Made by a program: the position numbers and the translations under genes. A stretch of DNA of 64,000 nucleotides from Okibacterium sp. HSC-33S16. GTDB taxonomy: Bacteria; Actinomycetota; Actinomycetes; Actinomycetales; Microbacteriaceae. Location: NCBI RefSeq assembly GCF_024171565.1, contig NZ_JALJZZ010000001.1, forward strand, positions 310,001 through 374,000. The letters are read 5' to 3'. Each line of letters starts with the position of its first letter. Positions within the stretch are counted from its first letter, which is position 1. Below are positions 26,138 to 35,109 of the stretch, one piece after another. The notes beneath the pieces were generated by a model. It searched no databases and was not told the origin of the DNA. It saw only the letters and a program-made list of their open reading frames with translations.

Positions 26138-27177
26138 GTACCGCTCTTCGCGTGGCCGTCATCGGCTGCGGTGACATTTCCGCGCTGCACTTCGCCGCCA
26201 TCGCCGGCCAGGACAGTGCGACACTCGTCGCGGTGTGCGACGTCGATGAGGGCCGTTTGAGCAGCGCGAGCGAATTACACGGTGTTCCCGGTTTCACCGA
26301 CCACCGGCAGATGCTCGACCAAGTCAGGCCCGACGTTGTCCATATCTGCACCCCGCACAACACCCACGCGGCGCTGGCAATCGACGCGCTCGATCGCGGC
26401 GTCTCGGTTGTGCTCGAGAAGCCGGTCGCGCACACGCGAGACGAGGCCACACGGCTCGTCGAAGCCGCCGGTCGAAGCGAGGCCTCCATCGCAGTCTGCT
26501 TCCAGAACCGATACAACGCCCCGGTCCAAGCGGCGGCCGAGATGCTCGCGAGCGGGGCGGTCGGCACCGTGCACGGCGCCGCGGCGACGGTGATCTGGCA
26601 CCGCTCGGCGGAGTACTACCTGGATCGCCCCTGGCGCGGACGCTGGTCGACCGGCGGTGGCGGGCTGCTGATGAACCAGGCCATCCACACCCTCGACCTG
26701 GTGCAGTGGCTGATGGGACCGGTGACAACGGTTCGGGGCAGCGCGAGCACACGCTTCCTCGATGATGTCATTGAGGTCGAGGACACGGCCGACATGGTCC
26801 TCACCCACGAGAACGGCGCGCGATCGGTGTTTTACACCACCCTCGCCCACGTCACCAACGCTCCGGTCACCCTGGAGATCGTGGCAGAGAACGCCACGCT
26901 GCGCCTGTGTGGAGACCTCACGGTGAGCTGGGCGGATGGCCGCGTCGAGACGGTGCACGAACGCGCACTCCCAACCGGCGAGCGCGCCTACTGGGGTGTC
27001 TCACACGAGCTTCTCATTGCGGACTTCTACGAGCACCTCACGGCGGGATCGTCCTTCTGGATTGACGCGGCCGAGGCGCGTAAATCCCTCGACATCATTC
27101 AAGACGTATATGACCAGTCCTTCCCGGAACGAGCCGGGCGGACACAACCGACAACAGAACGGAAAGCTTTTTCATGA
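26134..27177 (+). CDS. Gfo/Idh/MocA family oxidoreductase (first)
   Basis: The 347-residue NAD(P)-dependent dehydrogenase has the Rossmann segment VIGCGDISALHF from about residue 9. The EKP motif (VLEKPVAHT) is near residues 94-98. The C-terminal alpha/beta domain includes WSTGGGGLLMNQAIHTLDLVQWLMG, holding the active-site His. GTGA overlaps the stop of the isomerase. Paired with the next gene, it may oxidise a sugar hydroxyl to a keto group or reverse that step. Confidence 0.87.
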   Translation: MSTALRVAVIGCGDISALHFAAIAGQDSATLVAVCDVDEGRLSSASELHGVPGFTDHRQMLDQVRPDVVHICTPHNTHAALAIDALDRGVSVVLEKPVAHTRDEATRLVEAAGRSEASIAVCFQNRYNAPVQAAAEMLASGAVGTVHGAAATVIWHRSAEYYLDRPWRGRWSTGGGGLLMNQAIHTLDLVQWLMGPVTTVRGSASTRFLDDVIEVEDTADMVLTHENGARSVFYTTLAHVTNAPVTLEIVAENATLRLCGDLTVSWADGRVETVHERALPTGERAYWGVSHELLIADFYEHLTAGSSFWIDAAEARKSLDIIQDVYDQSFPERAGRTQPTTERKAFS

Positions 27178-28340
27178 CACAGAAAGTGCGCTTGGGAATC
27201 ATCGGCCTGGGAACCCAGGGATCGATGTACGCCAAATTCATCGCTGACGGCATGGTGCCCAACATGGTCGTCACGGCCATCGCCGACACTGACCCGGCCA
27301 AGGCCACGGTTGTGCGGGACACCTACCCGGATGCCCACTTCTACGACGACCACATCGCCCTGCTCGAGAGCGGAGACGTGGACGCTGTCGTCACGACGGT
27401 TCCGCACTTCCTGCACCCTCAAATGGGAATCGACGCTCTCTCGCGAGGCGTGCACGCTCTCGTCGAGAAGCCGGCTGGCGTCTATACCAAGCAGGTTTCC
27501 GAGCTGCTGGCCTTCGCCGAAACGGTGCCGCAGCTGAGCTTCGGGATCATGTTCAACCAGCGCAACAACCCGCTGTATCGACGCCTGAAGGAGATCGTCG
27601 ATGCCGGCGAAATTGGGGATATCCGCCGCACCAACTGGATCATCACAACCTGGTGGCGTCCGCAGGGGTACTACGACCAGAGCGAATGGCGGGCAACCTG
27701 GGGCGGCGAGGGCGGGGGAGTCCTTGTGAACCAGGCGCCGCACCAGCTCGACCTGTGGCAGTGGATTTGCGGAGTTCCCGAGAAAGTCTTCTCGAAGGTG
27801 GCCTACGGCTTCCGTCGCAACATCGCCGTTGAAGATGAAGTCACTGCGGTTGTCGACTATGGAAACGGCGCAACCGGTGTCTTCGTGACCGCGACGCACG
27901 ACCTGACCGGAACCGACCGGTTTGAGATCCTCGGTGATGCCGGCAAGATCGTTGTCGAAAACAGCAAGACCGCAACGGTTACCCGCCTGAAGAAGCCCGA
28001 ACGCGAGTTGTCCGAGAGCATGAGCATGCAGGATGTCGGCAAGCTGTTCATGGGTCAGCTCGACCCGACTGAGTACTACACGACCGAAACCATCGAGTTC
28101 GAGTCGGCTTGGGGTGACCAGCACTCAGGGGTGCTGGAAAACTTCGCCGCCAACATCCTGGACGGCACTCCGTTGCTCGCACCGGGGTCCGATGGCATCA
28201 AGGGCGTGCGTCTCGCCAACGCTATCCACCTCTCGAGCTGGACGGGCAAAGAGGTTTCGCTGGACTTCGATGAGGACGAGTACCTCGCCGAACTCAACAA
28301 GCGAATCGCCGACGAGGCCAAGTTCCCCGTCCGCGCCTAG
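27174..28340 (+). CDS. Gfo/Idh/MocA family oxidoreductase (second)
   Basis: The 388-residue paralogue of the preceding gene has the nucleotide motif IIGLGTQGSMYAKF near residue 7 and the EKP motif (LVEKPAGVYT) near 97-100. The active-site region reads GGEGGGVLVNQAPHQLDLWQWICG. ATGA overlaps the upstream stop. Two such enzymes in one operon would fit an oxidise-then-reduce cycle on one substrate, or two different sugar positions. A strong terminator follows. Confidence 0.88.
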   Translation: MTQKVRLGIIGLGTQGSMYAKFIADGMVPNMVVTAIADTDPAKATVVRDTYPDAHFYDDHIALLESGDVDAVVTTVPHFLHPQMGIDALSRGVHALVEKPAGVYTKQVSELLAFAETVPQLSFGIMFNQRNNPLYRRLKEIVDAGEIGDIRRTNWIITTWWRPQGYYDQSEWRATWGGEGGGVLVNQAPHQLDLWQWICGVPEKVFSKVAYGFRRNIAVEDEVTAVVDYGNGATGVFVTATHDLTGTDRFEILGDAGKIVVENSKTATVTRLKKPERELSESMSMQDVGKLFMGQLDPTEYYTTETIEFESAWGDQHSGVLENFAANILDGTPLLAPGSDGIKGVRLANAIHLSSWTGKEVSLDFDEDEYLAELNKRIADEAKFPVRA

Positions 28341-28350
28341 ATGAATCACG

Positions 28351-28380
28351 AAGGCCCCGCAGCTCGCGCTGCGGGGCCTT
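28351..28380 (+). terminator. Terminator of the isomerase-oxidoreductase operon
   Basis: A perfect 13-bp GC-rich stem (28351-28363 with 28368-28380) with the 4-nt loop TCGC begins 10 bp past the stop. Confidence 0.82.
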
Positions 28381-28469
28381 CGCCGTGTCACGCGCCGCCT
28401 ACTGGTCGCCCGAGGGGCAATCGATTGCATAGCTGGTTTACGGGGTTGTGACGTCACTTTGTAACTATT

Positions 28470-28487
28470 TTGACAATCGGTTGCCAA
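28470..28487. promoter_or_regulatory. LacI-type operator O1 and promoter of the ABC importer
   Basis: TTGACAATCGGTTGCCAA matches the repeated operator. Its first six bases are a consensus -35 (TTGACA), with a -10-like CAAGAT at 28493-28498 after 17 bp. Repressor binding would cover the -35 element. Confidence 0.75.
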
Positions 28488-28544
28488 ATGACAAGATGCC
28501 GATTAGTGTGGTCCCCAGATCGGAAGCCAAGCGTCACTCAGATA

Positions 28545-28562
28545 TCGGCAACCGGTTGCACT
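28545..28562. promoter_or_regulatory. LacI-type operator O2 in the ABC importer leader
   Basis: TCGGCAACCGGTTGCACT has the same core (GGCAACCGGTTGC). It lies downstream of the predicted start of transcription and about 20 bp before the Shine-Dalgarno. Its centre is 75 bp from that of O1, about seven helical turns, so the two could be bridged by a DNA loop. Confidence 0.68.
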
Positions 28563-28594
28563 CAGAGTCGAGCATCCCTCCCAAGGAGACAACA

Positions 28595-30121
28595 ATGAAG
28601 TTTGGTCCCCGTGCGACGTCCGTCGCCATCGTCGCCGCGACAGCCGTCGCCCTCGTCGGATGCTCCTCAGCAGCCGGCGGAAAATCCGGCGGCGGTTCAG
28701 CCGTAGACACACTGTCAATCGGTTCCCTCTCGAACATCCTGTCCTTCGATCCGGCCCAAGCGCACCTGGGCCACCAGATGCCGCTGTACCAGGCCGCGTA
28801 CGACACCCTGGTTCTGCGCAAGCCCGATGGATCGTTCGCTCCAATGCTCGCTACCGAGTGGGAGTACAACGACGACCAGACCGTCCTCACCGTCGACCTC
28901 CGCGATGACGTCACGTTTACCGACGGCGAGAAGTTCGATGCGGAAGCAGCGAAGGCGAACCTCGATCACTTCAAGAGTGCAAACGGACCTGACGCTGCGC
29001 AACTGGGGTCGGTCAGCGCCGTGGACGTCGTCGACGAAGACACCATCGACATCACGCTCGCAGCAGCAGACCCCGCACTCGTGTATTACCTCAGCCAGGC
29101 CCCCGGCCTCATGGGCAGCCCGAAGGCGCTCGGAACCGAGGAGATCAAGACGGTTCCCGTGGGATCCGGCCCCTATGTCCTCGACGCCAAGAGCTCGGTC
29201 AACGGCTCGCAATTCGTCTACACGGCCAACGAGGACTACTGGAACAAGGATCTTCAGAAGTTCGCAAAGGTCACCATCAAGGTCCTCACCGACATCACGG
29301 CGCGAACCAACGCCGTCGTGTCCGGGCAGGTCAACGCCACACTGCTTGACGCAAAGAACGGCAAGCAGGCTGAAGGTGCCGGTCTCAAGGAAGTCTCGTA
29401 CCCCGTTGACTGGAACGGCCTCTTCCTCTTCGACCGCGACGGGCAGAACACGCCAGCACTCGGCGACGTCCGCGTCCGCCAGGCCATCAACTACGCCTTC
29501 GACCGCGAAACCATGCTCGAGCAGCTCTCGCTCGGACACGGAGAAGTCACCGCGCAGATCTTCGGCAAGACGACTGATGCCTATATCCCGGAACTTGACG
29601 ACGCATACGCGTACGACCCCGAGAAAGCCAAGTCGCTCCTCGCCGAAGCCGGATACGCCGATGGCTTTGAGTTGACCCTCCCGGTCCTGCCCGGCACAGA
29701 GGCCATCATGGCAATGGTGCAGCAGCAGCTTGCCGACGTCGGGATCACCGTCAAGCAGGAAGCCGTTCCCCAGGCCAACTACGTCACCGACCTCCAGGCA
29801 GCCAAGTTCTCGGCAGCATGGTTCTCCGTCTTCCAGGGCGAGCCGTGGGTTGCAATCAAGCAGGCGATTGGCCCGCAGGCCGCATACAACCCGTTCAAGA
29901 CGACAACTCCTGAACTCCAGGCAGCAATCGATGCCGTCCAAACGGGCGGCGACAAGAGCGGCGAACTGGCGAAGGACGTCAACGAGTACGTGACCGAGCA
30001 GGCCTGGTTTGCTCCGTGGTACCGCATCGACCAGATGTTCTACATCGACGACAAGATCACCGTTGAGCCTCAAGCCCAGCAGGCAGTGCCGAGCATCTAC
30101 AACTACGCTCCGGCATCCTGA
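28595..30121 (+). CDS. Dpp/Opp-type ABC transporter substrate-binding lipoprotein
   Basis: The 508-residue family 5 solute-binding protein has a lipoprotein signal with Cys23 (ALVGC). The mature part contains YDTLVLRKPDGSFAPMLATEW and LRDDVTFTDGEKFDAEA, the family-5 signature region. The ATG at 28595 is set by AAGGAG (28583-28588), and upstream in-frame codons are discarded. Family 5 proteins bind peptides but in several bacteria also oligosaccharides. The two upstream operators and uronate genes around it favour a glycoside substrate here. Confidence 0.9.
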   Translation: MKFGPRATSVAIVAATAVALVGCSSAAGGKSGGGSAVDTLSIGSLSNILSFDPAQAHLGHQMPLYQAAYDTLVLRKPDGSFAPMLATEWEYNDDQTVLTVDLRDDVTFTDGEKFDAEAAKANLDHFKSANGPDAAQLGSVSAVDVVDEDTIDITLAAADPALVYYLSQAPGLMGSPKALGTEEIKTVPVGSGPYVLDAKSSVNGSQFVYTANEDYWNKDLQKFAKVTIKVLTDITARTNAVVSGQVNATLLDAKNGKQAEGAGLKEVSYPVDWNGLFLFDRDGQNTPALGDVRVRQAINYAFDRETMLEQLSLGHGEVTAQIFGKTTDAYIPELDDAYAYDPEKAKSLLAEAGYADGFELTLPVLPGTEAIMAMVQQQLADVGITVKQEAVPQANYVTDLQAAKFSAAWFSVFQGEPWVAIKQAIGPQAAYNPFKTTTPELQAAIDAVQTGGDKSGELAKDVNEYVTEQAWFAPWYRIDQMFYIDDKITVEPQAQQAVPSIYNYAPAS

Positions 30122-30203
30122 CCCACCGCCAGGGGGAGGGGCAGCACGCGCCCTTCCCCTGGCGTCACACCACCGCGAATTACATCAACACCGGAATGAG
30201 ACC

Positions 30204-31145
30204 ATGGTCACCTTCATCCTGAAGCGGATCGGATCGGGACTTGTCGTACTCGCGGCGATCTCCTGCCTGACCTTCTTCCTCCTGTACTTCTCAAGCACGA
30301 ACATCGCCCGCAATATCCTCGGCGAGTACGCAACACCCGAGCAGGTCGCTGCCAAGCAGTCCGAACTCGGGCTCGACCAGCCCATCCTCACCCGCTTTGC
30401 AACGTGGGTGGGCAACGCCCTCACCGGCGACTTCGGGACCTCATGGTTCACCAACGAACCCGTCGTCCAGTCGCTTCTGACCCGACTTCCGGTCACCCTC
30501 GCACTCGTTGTTACCTCCATCCTGATCATCGCCGTCCTGTCGACACTCATCGGCGTTGCTGCCGCGGTGAAGCGGGGATGGATCGACCGCGTCGTGCAGA
30601 CCGCCGCGGTCATCGGAGACGCGATTCCCAACTTCGTCCTCGCGATCGTCTTCGTCACGATTTTCGCCATTCAGCTCGGGTTCTTCCCGGCCACAAGCAG
30701 CATCCAGCCCGGCGCAGACGCCGGAGCCTGGGTCGCTTCCCTCACCCTTCCGGTAATCGCCCTCGTGATCAGTGGGCTGACCAGTGCTGCCCAACAGGTT
30801 CGAAGCGCCGTCATCAAGCAGCTCGAAAAGGACTACGTGAGGACGCTCCGCAGCCGCGGCATCTCTGAAGGCGTGATCCTCTTCAAACACGTTTTGCGCA
30901 GCGCTGCGCCGGCCGGTCTCACCGTGTTGAGCCTTCAGTTCATCGGAATGCTCGGCGGTGTCGTCATCATCGAGCAGATCTTCGCCCTCCCCGGGATGGG
31001 CGCCCTCGCCGTTCAGTCGACCACCCTCGGGGATACCCCCCTCGTGATGGGCGTCGTGCTCTACACGGTCATCATCGTCATCATCGTCAACCTGCTCGTG
31101 GACCTCGCGAACGGCTGGCTCAACCCCAAGGTGCGTGTCTCATGA
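30204..31145 (+). CDS. ABC transporter permease, DppB/OppB type
   Basis: The 313-residue membrane protein has an N-terminal transmembrane helix, the LGLDQPILTRFATWVGNALTGDFGTSW segment and five further helices typical of DppB. The coupling segment VRTLRSRGISEGVILFKHVLRSAAP lies near residues 212-236. The ATG at 30204 is the first that preserves the DppB N terminus; an earlier in-frame start at 30009 lies inside the binding-protein gene. The next gene overlaps by 4 bp. Confidence 0.92.
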   Translation: MVTFILKRIGSGLVVLAAISCLTFFLLYFSSTNIARNILGEYATPEQVAAKQSELGLDQPILTRFATWVGNALTGDFGTSWFTNEPVVQSLLTRLPVTLALVVTSILIIAVLSTLIGVAAAVKRGWIDRVVQTAAVIGDAIPNFVLAIVFVTIFAIQLGFFPATSSIQPGADAGAWVASLTLPVIALVISGLTSAAQQVRSAVIKQLEKDYVRTLRSRGISEGVILFKHVLRSAAPAGLTVLSLQFIGMLGGVVIIEQIFALPGMGALAVQSTTLGDTPLVMGVVLYTVIIVIIVNLLVDLANGWLNPKVRVS

Positions 31146-32953
31146 GCGAACCCGTTGAAATCAAGGCAAGTACGGCCACTCTGGCCAGGACAAACGTCTT
31201 CAAGCGCATACTCAAGAACCCCCTGGGCATCTTCGCGGTCGCCGTTCTCACGATCATGGTTCTCGTGGCCATTTTCGCGGGCTGGATCGCCCCCTTTGGT
31301 GAGAACGCCGCCAACATCGGCAAGACCCTGTCAGGGGCCGACTCGGTCAACCTGCTCGGAACCGACAGCGCCGGCCGAGACACCTTCAGCCGCCTGGTTT
31401 ACGGTGCCCAAACGACGCTGCTGTCGGCGCTACTCTGTGCAGCGGTCGCCATTGCGATTGGGCTGCCAGCTGGCCTCATCGCCGGCTACTACTCCGGTCC
31501 GTTCGACTCCGCTGCGAACTGGGTCGTCAACGTCCTGATGGCGCTGCCCGGCATCATCGTCCTGCTCACCATCCGCGCGGCCTTCGGACCGTCGGTGTGG
31601 ATCTCGATGATCGCATTCGGCATCCTCATCAGCCCCGGCTATTTCCGCCTCACCCGGACCGCCGTGCAGTCGGTGCGCAACGAACTGTATGTTGACGCCG
31701 CCCGGGTCTCCGGACTGAGCGACGCTCGAATCATCACCCGCCACATCTTCTCGGTGGTGCGCGCACCGATCATCATCCAGACGGCCATCGTCTGTGGTGT
31801 CGCAATCAGCATCCAATCAGGACTGGAATTCCTTGGACTCGGTGACCCGACGGTCGCGACCTGGGGCGTCATGCTGAGCGAGGGGTTCAAGAACGTCTAC
31901 CTCGCTCCCACGCTGCTGCTCTGGCCGGCTCTCGCCATTGGCCTCGCGGTCGGCTCGCTCGTGCTCCTCGGCAACGCCGTGCGCGATGCCCTCGAGGACC
32001 GTGAGAAGGTCACGGTCTCCAAGCGCAACGACCCGCCAACGGTTGCCCTGCAGATGCAGCGCGGTCCGCGGAAGAAGAAGGCGGCGAATGTCGAGGTCGG
32101 TACCGAGAAGCACCTCGTCAAGGTGTCACACCTCGCCATCGGTTACCCGCAGGCGAACGGGACTCTGAAGCCCGTCGTGAACGATGTCTCCTTCACGGTC
32201 GACCGAGGTGAAGTGCTGGGGATCGTCGGCGAGTCCGGATCCGGTAAGTCACAGACCGCCTTCTCCATCCTCGGGCTGCTCCCGCCGGAAGCGCGGATCA
32301 TGTCCGGCAGCATCCAGTTCGACGGTGAGTACACCGTTGAGCCGGGGGAGGACACCGTAAACCAGGGCCGCCTCTCCGCGCTCCGCGGGAAGCGCATCTC
32401 CTACATTCCGCAGGAGCCGATGTCGAACCTCGACCCGGCATACACGATCGGTTCCCAGCTCGTCGCTCCGATGGTGACCGTGCTGGGCATTTCGAAGGCG
32501 GAAGCCAAGAAACGTGCACTCAAACTGTTGTCCGACGTCGGCATCGTCGACCCGGCGCGCACCTTCGGCGCGTACCCGCACGAGGTCTCCGGCGGAATGG
32601 CGCAGCGCGTACTCATCGCGGGTGCGATCAGCTGTGAGCCGGACCTCATCATTGCCGACGAGCCGACAACCGCGCTCGACGTGACCGTGCAGGCAGAAGT
32701 GCTGGATCTCATCCGTGACCTTCAAAAACGACTCGGTGTCGGTGTCATCCTTGTGACCCACAACTTCGGCGTCGTTGCTGACCTCTGCGACCGTGTCGTC
32801 GTCATGCAGGCCGGTCGCCTCGTCGAGGGCGGACAGGTGCGCGAGATTCTCGGCGCGCCGCAGGACCCGTACACGATCACCCTCCTCGACTCCATGCTCG
32901 AGAACAAGAAGCCCATGACGATGCTCGTCAGCCAGGGAGGAACCACATCATGA
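31142..32953 (+). CDS. Fused permease-ATPase (DppC-DppD) of the ABC importer
   Basis: The 603-residue protein joins two subunits. Residues 1 to about 285 are a DppC-type permease with a cytoplasmic N terminus, GTDSAGRDTFSRLVYGA and the coupling loop YVDAARVSGLSDARIITRHIF. After a basic linker (about 290-325) comes a DppD-type ATPase. It has Walker A GESGSGKSQT near 363, signature VSGGMAQR near 482 and Walker B LIIADEPTTALD near 501. Such fusions occur in actinobacteria. The open frame is continuous with no sign of an assembly artefact. It overlaps both neighbours by 4 bp. Confidence 0.93.
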   Translation: MSEPVEIKASTATLARTNVFKRILKNPLGIFAVAVLTIMVLVAIFAGWIAPFGENAANIGKTLSGADSVNLLGTDSAGRDTFSRLVYGAQTTLLSALLCAAVAIAIGLPAGLIAGYYSGPFDSAANWVVNVLMALPGIIVLLTIRAAFGPSVWISMIAFGILISPGYFRLTRTAVQSVRNELYVDAARVSGLSDARIITRHIFSVVRAPIIIQTAIVCGVAISIQSGLEFLGLGDPTVATWGVMLSEGFKNVYLAPTLLLWPALAIGLAVGSLVLLGNAVRDALEDREKVTVSKRNDPPTVALQMQRGPRKKKAANVEVGTEKHLVKVSHLAIGYPQANGTLKPVVNDVSFTVDRGEVLGIVGESGSGKSQTAFSILGLLPPEARIMSGSIQFDGEYTVEPGEDTVNQGRLSALRGKRISYIPQEPMSNLDPAYTIGSQLVAPMVTVLGISKAEAKKRALKLLSDVGIVDPARTFGAYPHEVSGGMAQRVLIAGAISCEPDLIIADEPTTALDVTVQAEVLDLIRDLQKRLGVGVILVTHNFGVVADLCDRVVVMQAGRLVEGGQVREILGAPQDPYTITLLDSMLENKKPMTMLVSQGGTTS

Positions 32954-33825
32954 CCGGTGCATTTCAGGACGACTTGCTCGTCGTCGACGACCTCGTTGTG
33001 GAGTACCCCAGCAAGGGCTTCCGCAAGAAACCGTTCCGTGCACTTACCGACGTGTCGATCCGTATCGGGCAGGGCGAGACCCTCGGTCTTGTGGGGGAGT
33101 CGGGCTCCGGCAAGACGACCCTGGGCCGTGCCGTGCTCGGCCTGGCCCCGGTCACCGCCGGAACCATCACGTTCGAGGGCGAAGACATCAGCCATGCGAG
33201 CCGCAAGCACCGGCAAAAGCTGAGCCGTGACCTGCAGGTGGTGTTCCAGGACCCGTATACCTCGCTCAACCCGGCCATGGAGATCGGCGACATCCTGGCT
33301 GAGCCGCTCACCATCCAGGGCATCGGGCCCACCGAGTCGAAGGCACGGGTCAAGGAGCTGCTCGACCACGTCAACCTGCCCTCCGACGCGTTGCACCGCC
33401 AGCCCCGTGAGTTCTCGGGCGGCCAGCGCCAGCGGGTGGCCATCGCCCGGGCGCTCGCCCTGTCGCCCAAGCTCATCGTCTGCGACGAGCCGGTATCTGC
33501 GCTCGACCTCACCACACAGGCCCGCGTGCTCGACCTGTTCCTGCAGATTCAGCAGGACACCGGCGTCTCCTATCTGTTCGTCTCACACGACCTCGACGTG
33601 GTGCGGCACATCAGCCACCGAGTCGCCGTCATGTACCACGGCGAGATTGTCGAGCAGGGGCCGGCGGCGCAGGTCACTGTCTCCCCCGAGCACCCGTACA
33701 CGCAGCGCTTGCTGCTCGCATCGCCGGTGCCGGATCCTGACCGCCAGGAGGAGCGCCGGGCCAACCGTCGGCGCCTACTCGACGAGCAACGCGCCTCGGC
33801 CGAGCTCGCCGCGGCGGGGGCGTGA
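32950..33825 (+). CDS. ABC transporter ATPase, DppF/OppF type
   Basis: The 291-residue ATPase has Walker A GESGSGKTTLGR near residues 50-61, QVVFQDPYTSLNP, signature FSGGQRQR near 156 and Walker B LIVCDEPVSALD near 177. The C-terminal EHPYTQRLLLASPVPDP motif is typical of Opp/Dpp ATPases. It is the last gene of the importer operon, 81 bp before the LacI gene, so the regulator may be partly cotranscribed. Confidence 0.94.
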   Translation: MTGAFQDDLLVVDDLVVEYPSKGFRKKPFRALTDVSIRIGQGETLGLVGESGSGKTTLGRAVLGLAPVTAGTITFEGEDISHASRKHRQKLSRDLQVVFQDPYTSLNPAMEIGDILAEPLTIQGIGPTESKARVKELLDHVNLPSDALHRQPREFSGGQRQRVAIARALALSPKLIVCDEPVSALDLTTQARVLDLFLQIQQDTGVSYLFVSHDLDVVRHISHRVAVMYHGEIVEQGPAAQVTVSPEHPYTQRLLLASPVPDPDRQEERRANRRRLLDEQRASAELAAAGA

Positions 33826-33906
33826 GTGCCGTGCCGTGCGATAGCGTAAGAGCAATACGGGCCGGTCGAACGGCCACGCGCGATGCGCACGCCCAGAGGA
33901 GATACC

Positions 33907-34989
33907 GTGTCGAGTGAGAGCGTCGAGGAGCACGCCACCAACGTCGTGCCCAAAGCGCGAACGGCCGCGCGGGGCGGGCGTCCAGCGAAGACAGCGCCGA
34001 CCATTTATGACGTCGCCGAGCTGGCTGGGGTGAACCCGTCAACCGTGTCTCGCGCACTGAGCCAGCCCGGTCGCATCAACATCAAGACCGAAGAGCGCAT
34101 CCACGCCGCAGCCAAGACGCTCAACTATCGGCTCAACCCGATGGCTCGGGCGCTGCCGACCGGTCGCACCAGCACCCTCGGCCTGCTGCTCGCTGACATC
34201 ACCAACCCGATGATCTTCGGCATCGTCCGTGGTGCCGAGCACGCTGCCGCTGAGCAGGGCTATACCCTGGTCATCGCCGAATCGCAGGAGTCGGGGGAGC
34301 GTGAGGCGTCAACGGCTCAACGCATCCAGCCCTCGGTTGACGGCCTCATTCTTGGCACCACCCGACTGAGCGACACGCAGATCCAGGAGCTCGCGACGAA
34401 CAAGCCGCTCGTTCTCATCAACCGAGACGTCGAGGGAGTCGCCAGTGTGCTGCCCGACGTCAACCCGGGGATCGACGGGGCGCTCGCGCACCTTGAATCG
34501 CTCGGACACCATTCGATCGCCTACCTCTCGGGCCCGGCCAACTCGTGGATGAGCGGCACCCGCTGGGCAAGCCTGCTCGAACGTGCCGTCGCGCGCGGCA
34601 TGAACGTCGTCGAGATCGGGCCCGGTGTGCCGACCCTCGACGGCGGCCGCGCCGCGCTGACCCGTGTGCTTGCTTCCGGCGTCACGGCGGTGGTCGCATA
34701 CAACGACCTGATGGCGATTGGCCTGCTCCAGGCCGCGGGCGATGAAGGCATCTCGGTGCCCGATCGCTTCAGTCTCGTCGGCTTTGACGACATCTTCGGT
34801 TCTGATTTCACCACGCCGGCCCTCACGACGATTCGCACGCCGCTCGCCCGGGCGGGTGCCCGCGCGGTCCGCCACGCCCTCGCGCTGGTGAGCGGAACAG
34901 CCGACGAATCGTCGACCGCTGCCGACAACGACGAAAAAATTGAAACCGAGCTTGTCATTCGGCAATCGACGGGGCCTGCGGCCTCTTAA
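33907..34989 (+). CDS. LacI family transcriptional regulator
   Basis: The 360-residue protein has a 30-residue basic tail and then the LacI helix-turn-helix TIYDVAELAGVNPSTVSRAL (about 32-51). The hinge region YRLNPMARAL follows. The rest is a periplasmic-binding-protein-like effector domain starting TLGLLLADITNPMIFGI. I chose GTG 33907 over ATG 33883 because AGAGGAGA lies 5 nt upstream of it. It is the only LacI-type regulator in the window and sits in the middle of five promoter regions sharing one palindromic operator. It is therefore the likely repressor of the uronate regulon. No operator is visible before its own gene. Confidence 0.93.
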   Translation: MSSESVEEHATNVVPKARTAARGGRPAKTAPTIYDVAELAGVNPSTVSRALSQPGRINIKTEERIHAAAKTLNYRLNPMARALPTGRTSTLGLLLADITNPMIFGIVRGAEHAAAEQGYTLVIAESQESGEREASTAQRIQPSVDGLILGTTRLSDTQIQELATNKPLVLINRDVEGVASVLPDVNPGIDGALAHLESLGHHSIAYLSGPANSWMSGTRWASLLERAVARGMNVVEIGPGVPTLDGGRAALTRVLASGVTAVVAYNDLMAIGLLQAAGDEGISVPDRFSLVGFDDIFGSDFTTPALTTIRTPLARAGARAVRHALALVSGTADESSTAADNDEKIETELVIRQSTGPAAS

Positions 34990-35002
34990 CTTCTTCTCCA
35001 TG

Positions 35003-35041
35003 ACGGATGCCGTCGCGCACGACGTGCGTGACGGCATCCGT
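35003..35041 (+). terminator. Terminator of the LacI gene
   Basis: An 18-bp stem (35003-35020 with 35024-35041, one G-U) with a 3-nt loop begins 13 bp after the regulator stop and is followed by TATTC. Confidence 0.8.
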
Positions 35042-35060
35042 TATTCGAATTCAGGCATAC

Positions 35061-35089
35061 GAAAAGGCGCCCCCTCGCGGGAGCGCCTT
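35061..35089 (-). terminator. Terminator of the minus-strand isomerase gene
   Basis: Inverted repeat AAGGCGC-CCC / GGG-A-GCGCCTT (35064-35073 with 35079-35089, one bulged A) lies 20 bp past the isomerase stop. It is followed on the minus strand by UUUUC. Confidence 0.68.
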
Positions 35090-35109
35090 CGTCGTCTGCC
35101 TCGAACGGC

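Noticed and set aside
33826-33906. Autoregulatory operator before the LacI gene
   Set aside because: No copy of the palindrome, even degenerate, is present in this gap; the regulator may be partly read from the upstream operon.
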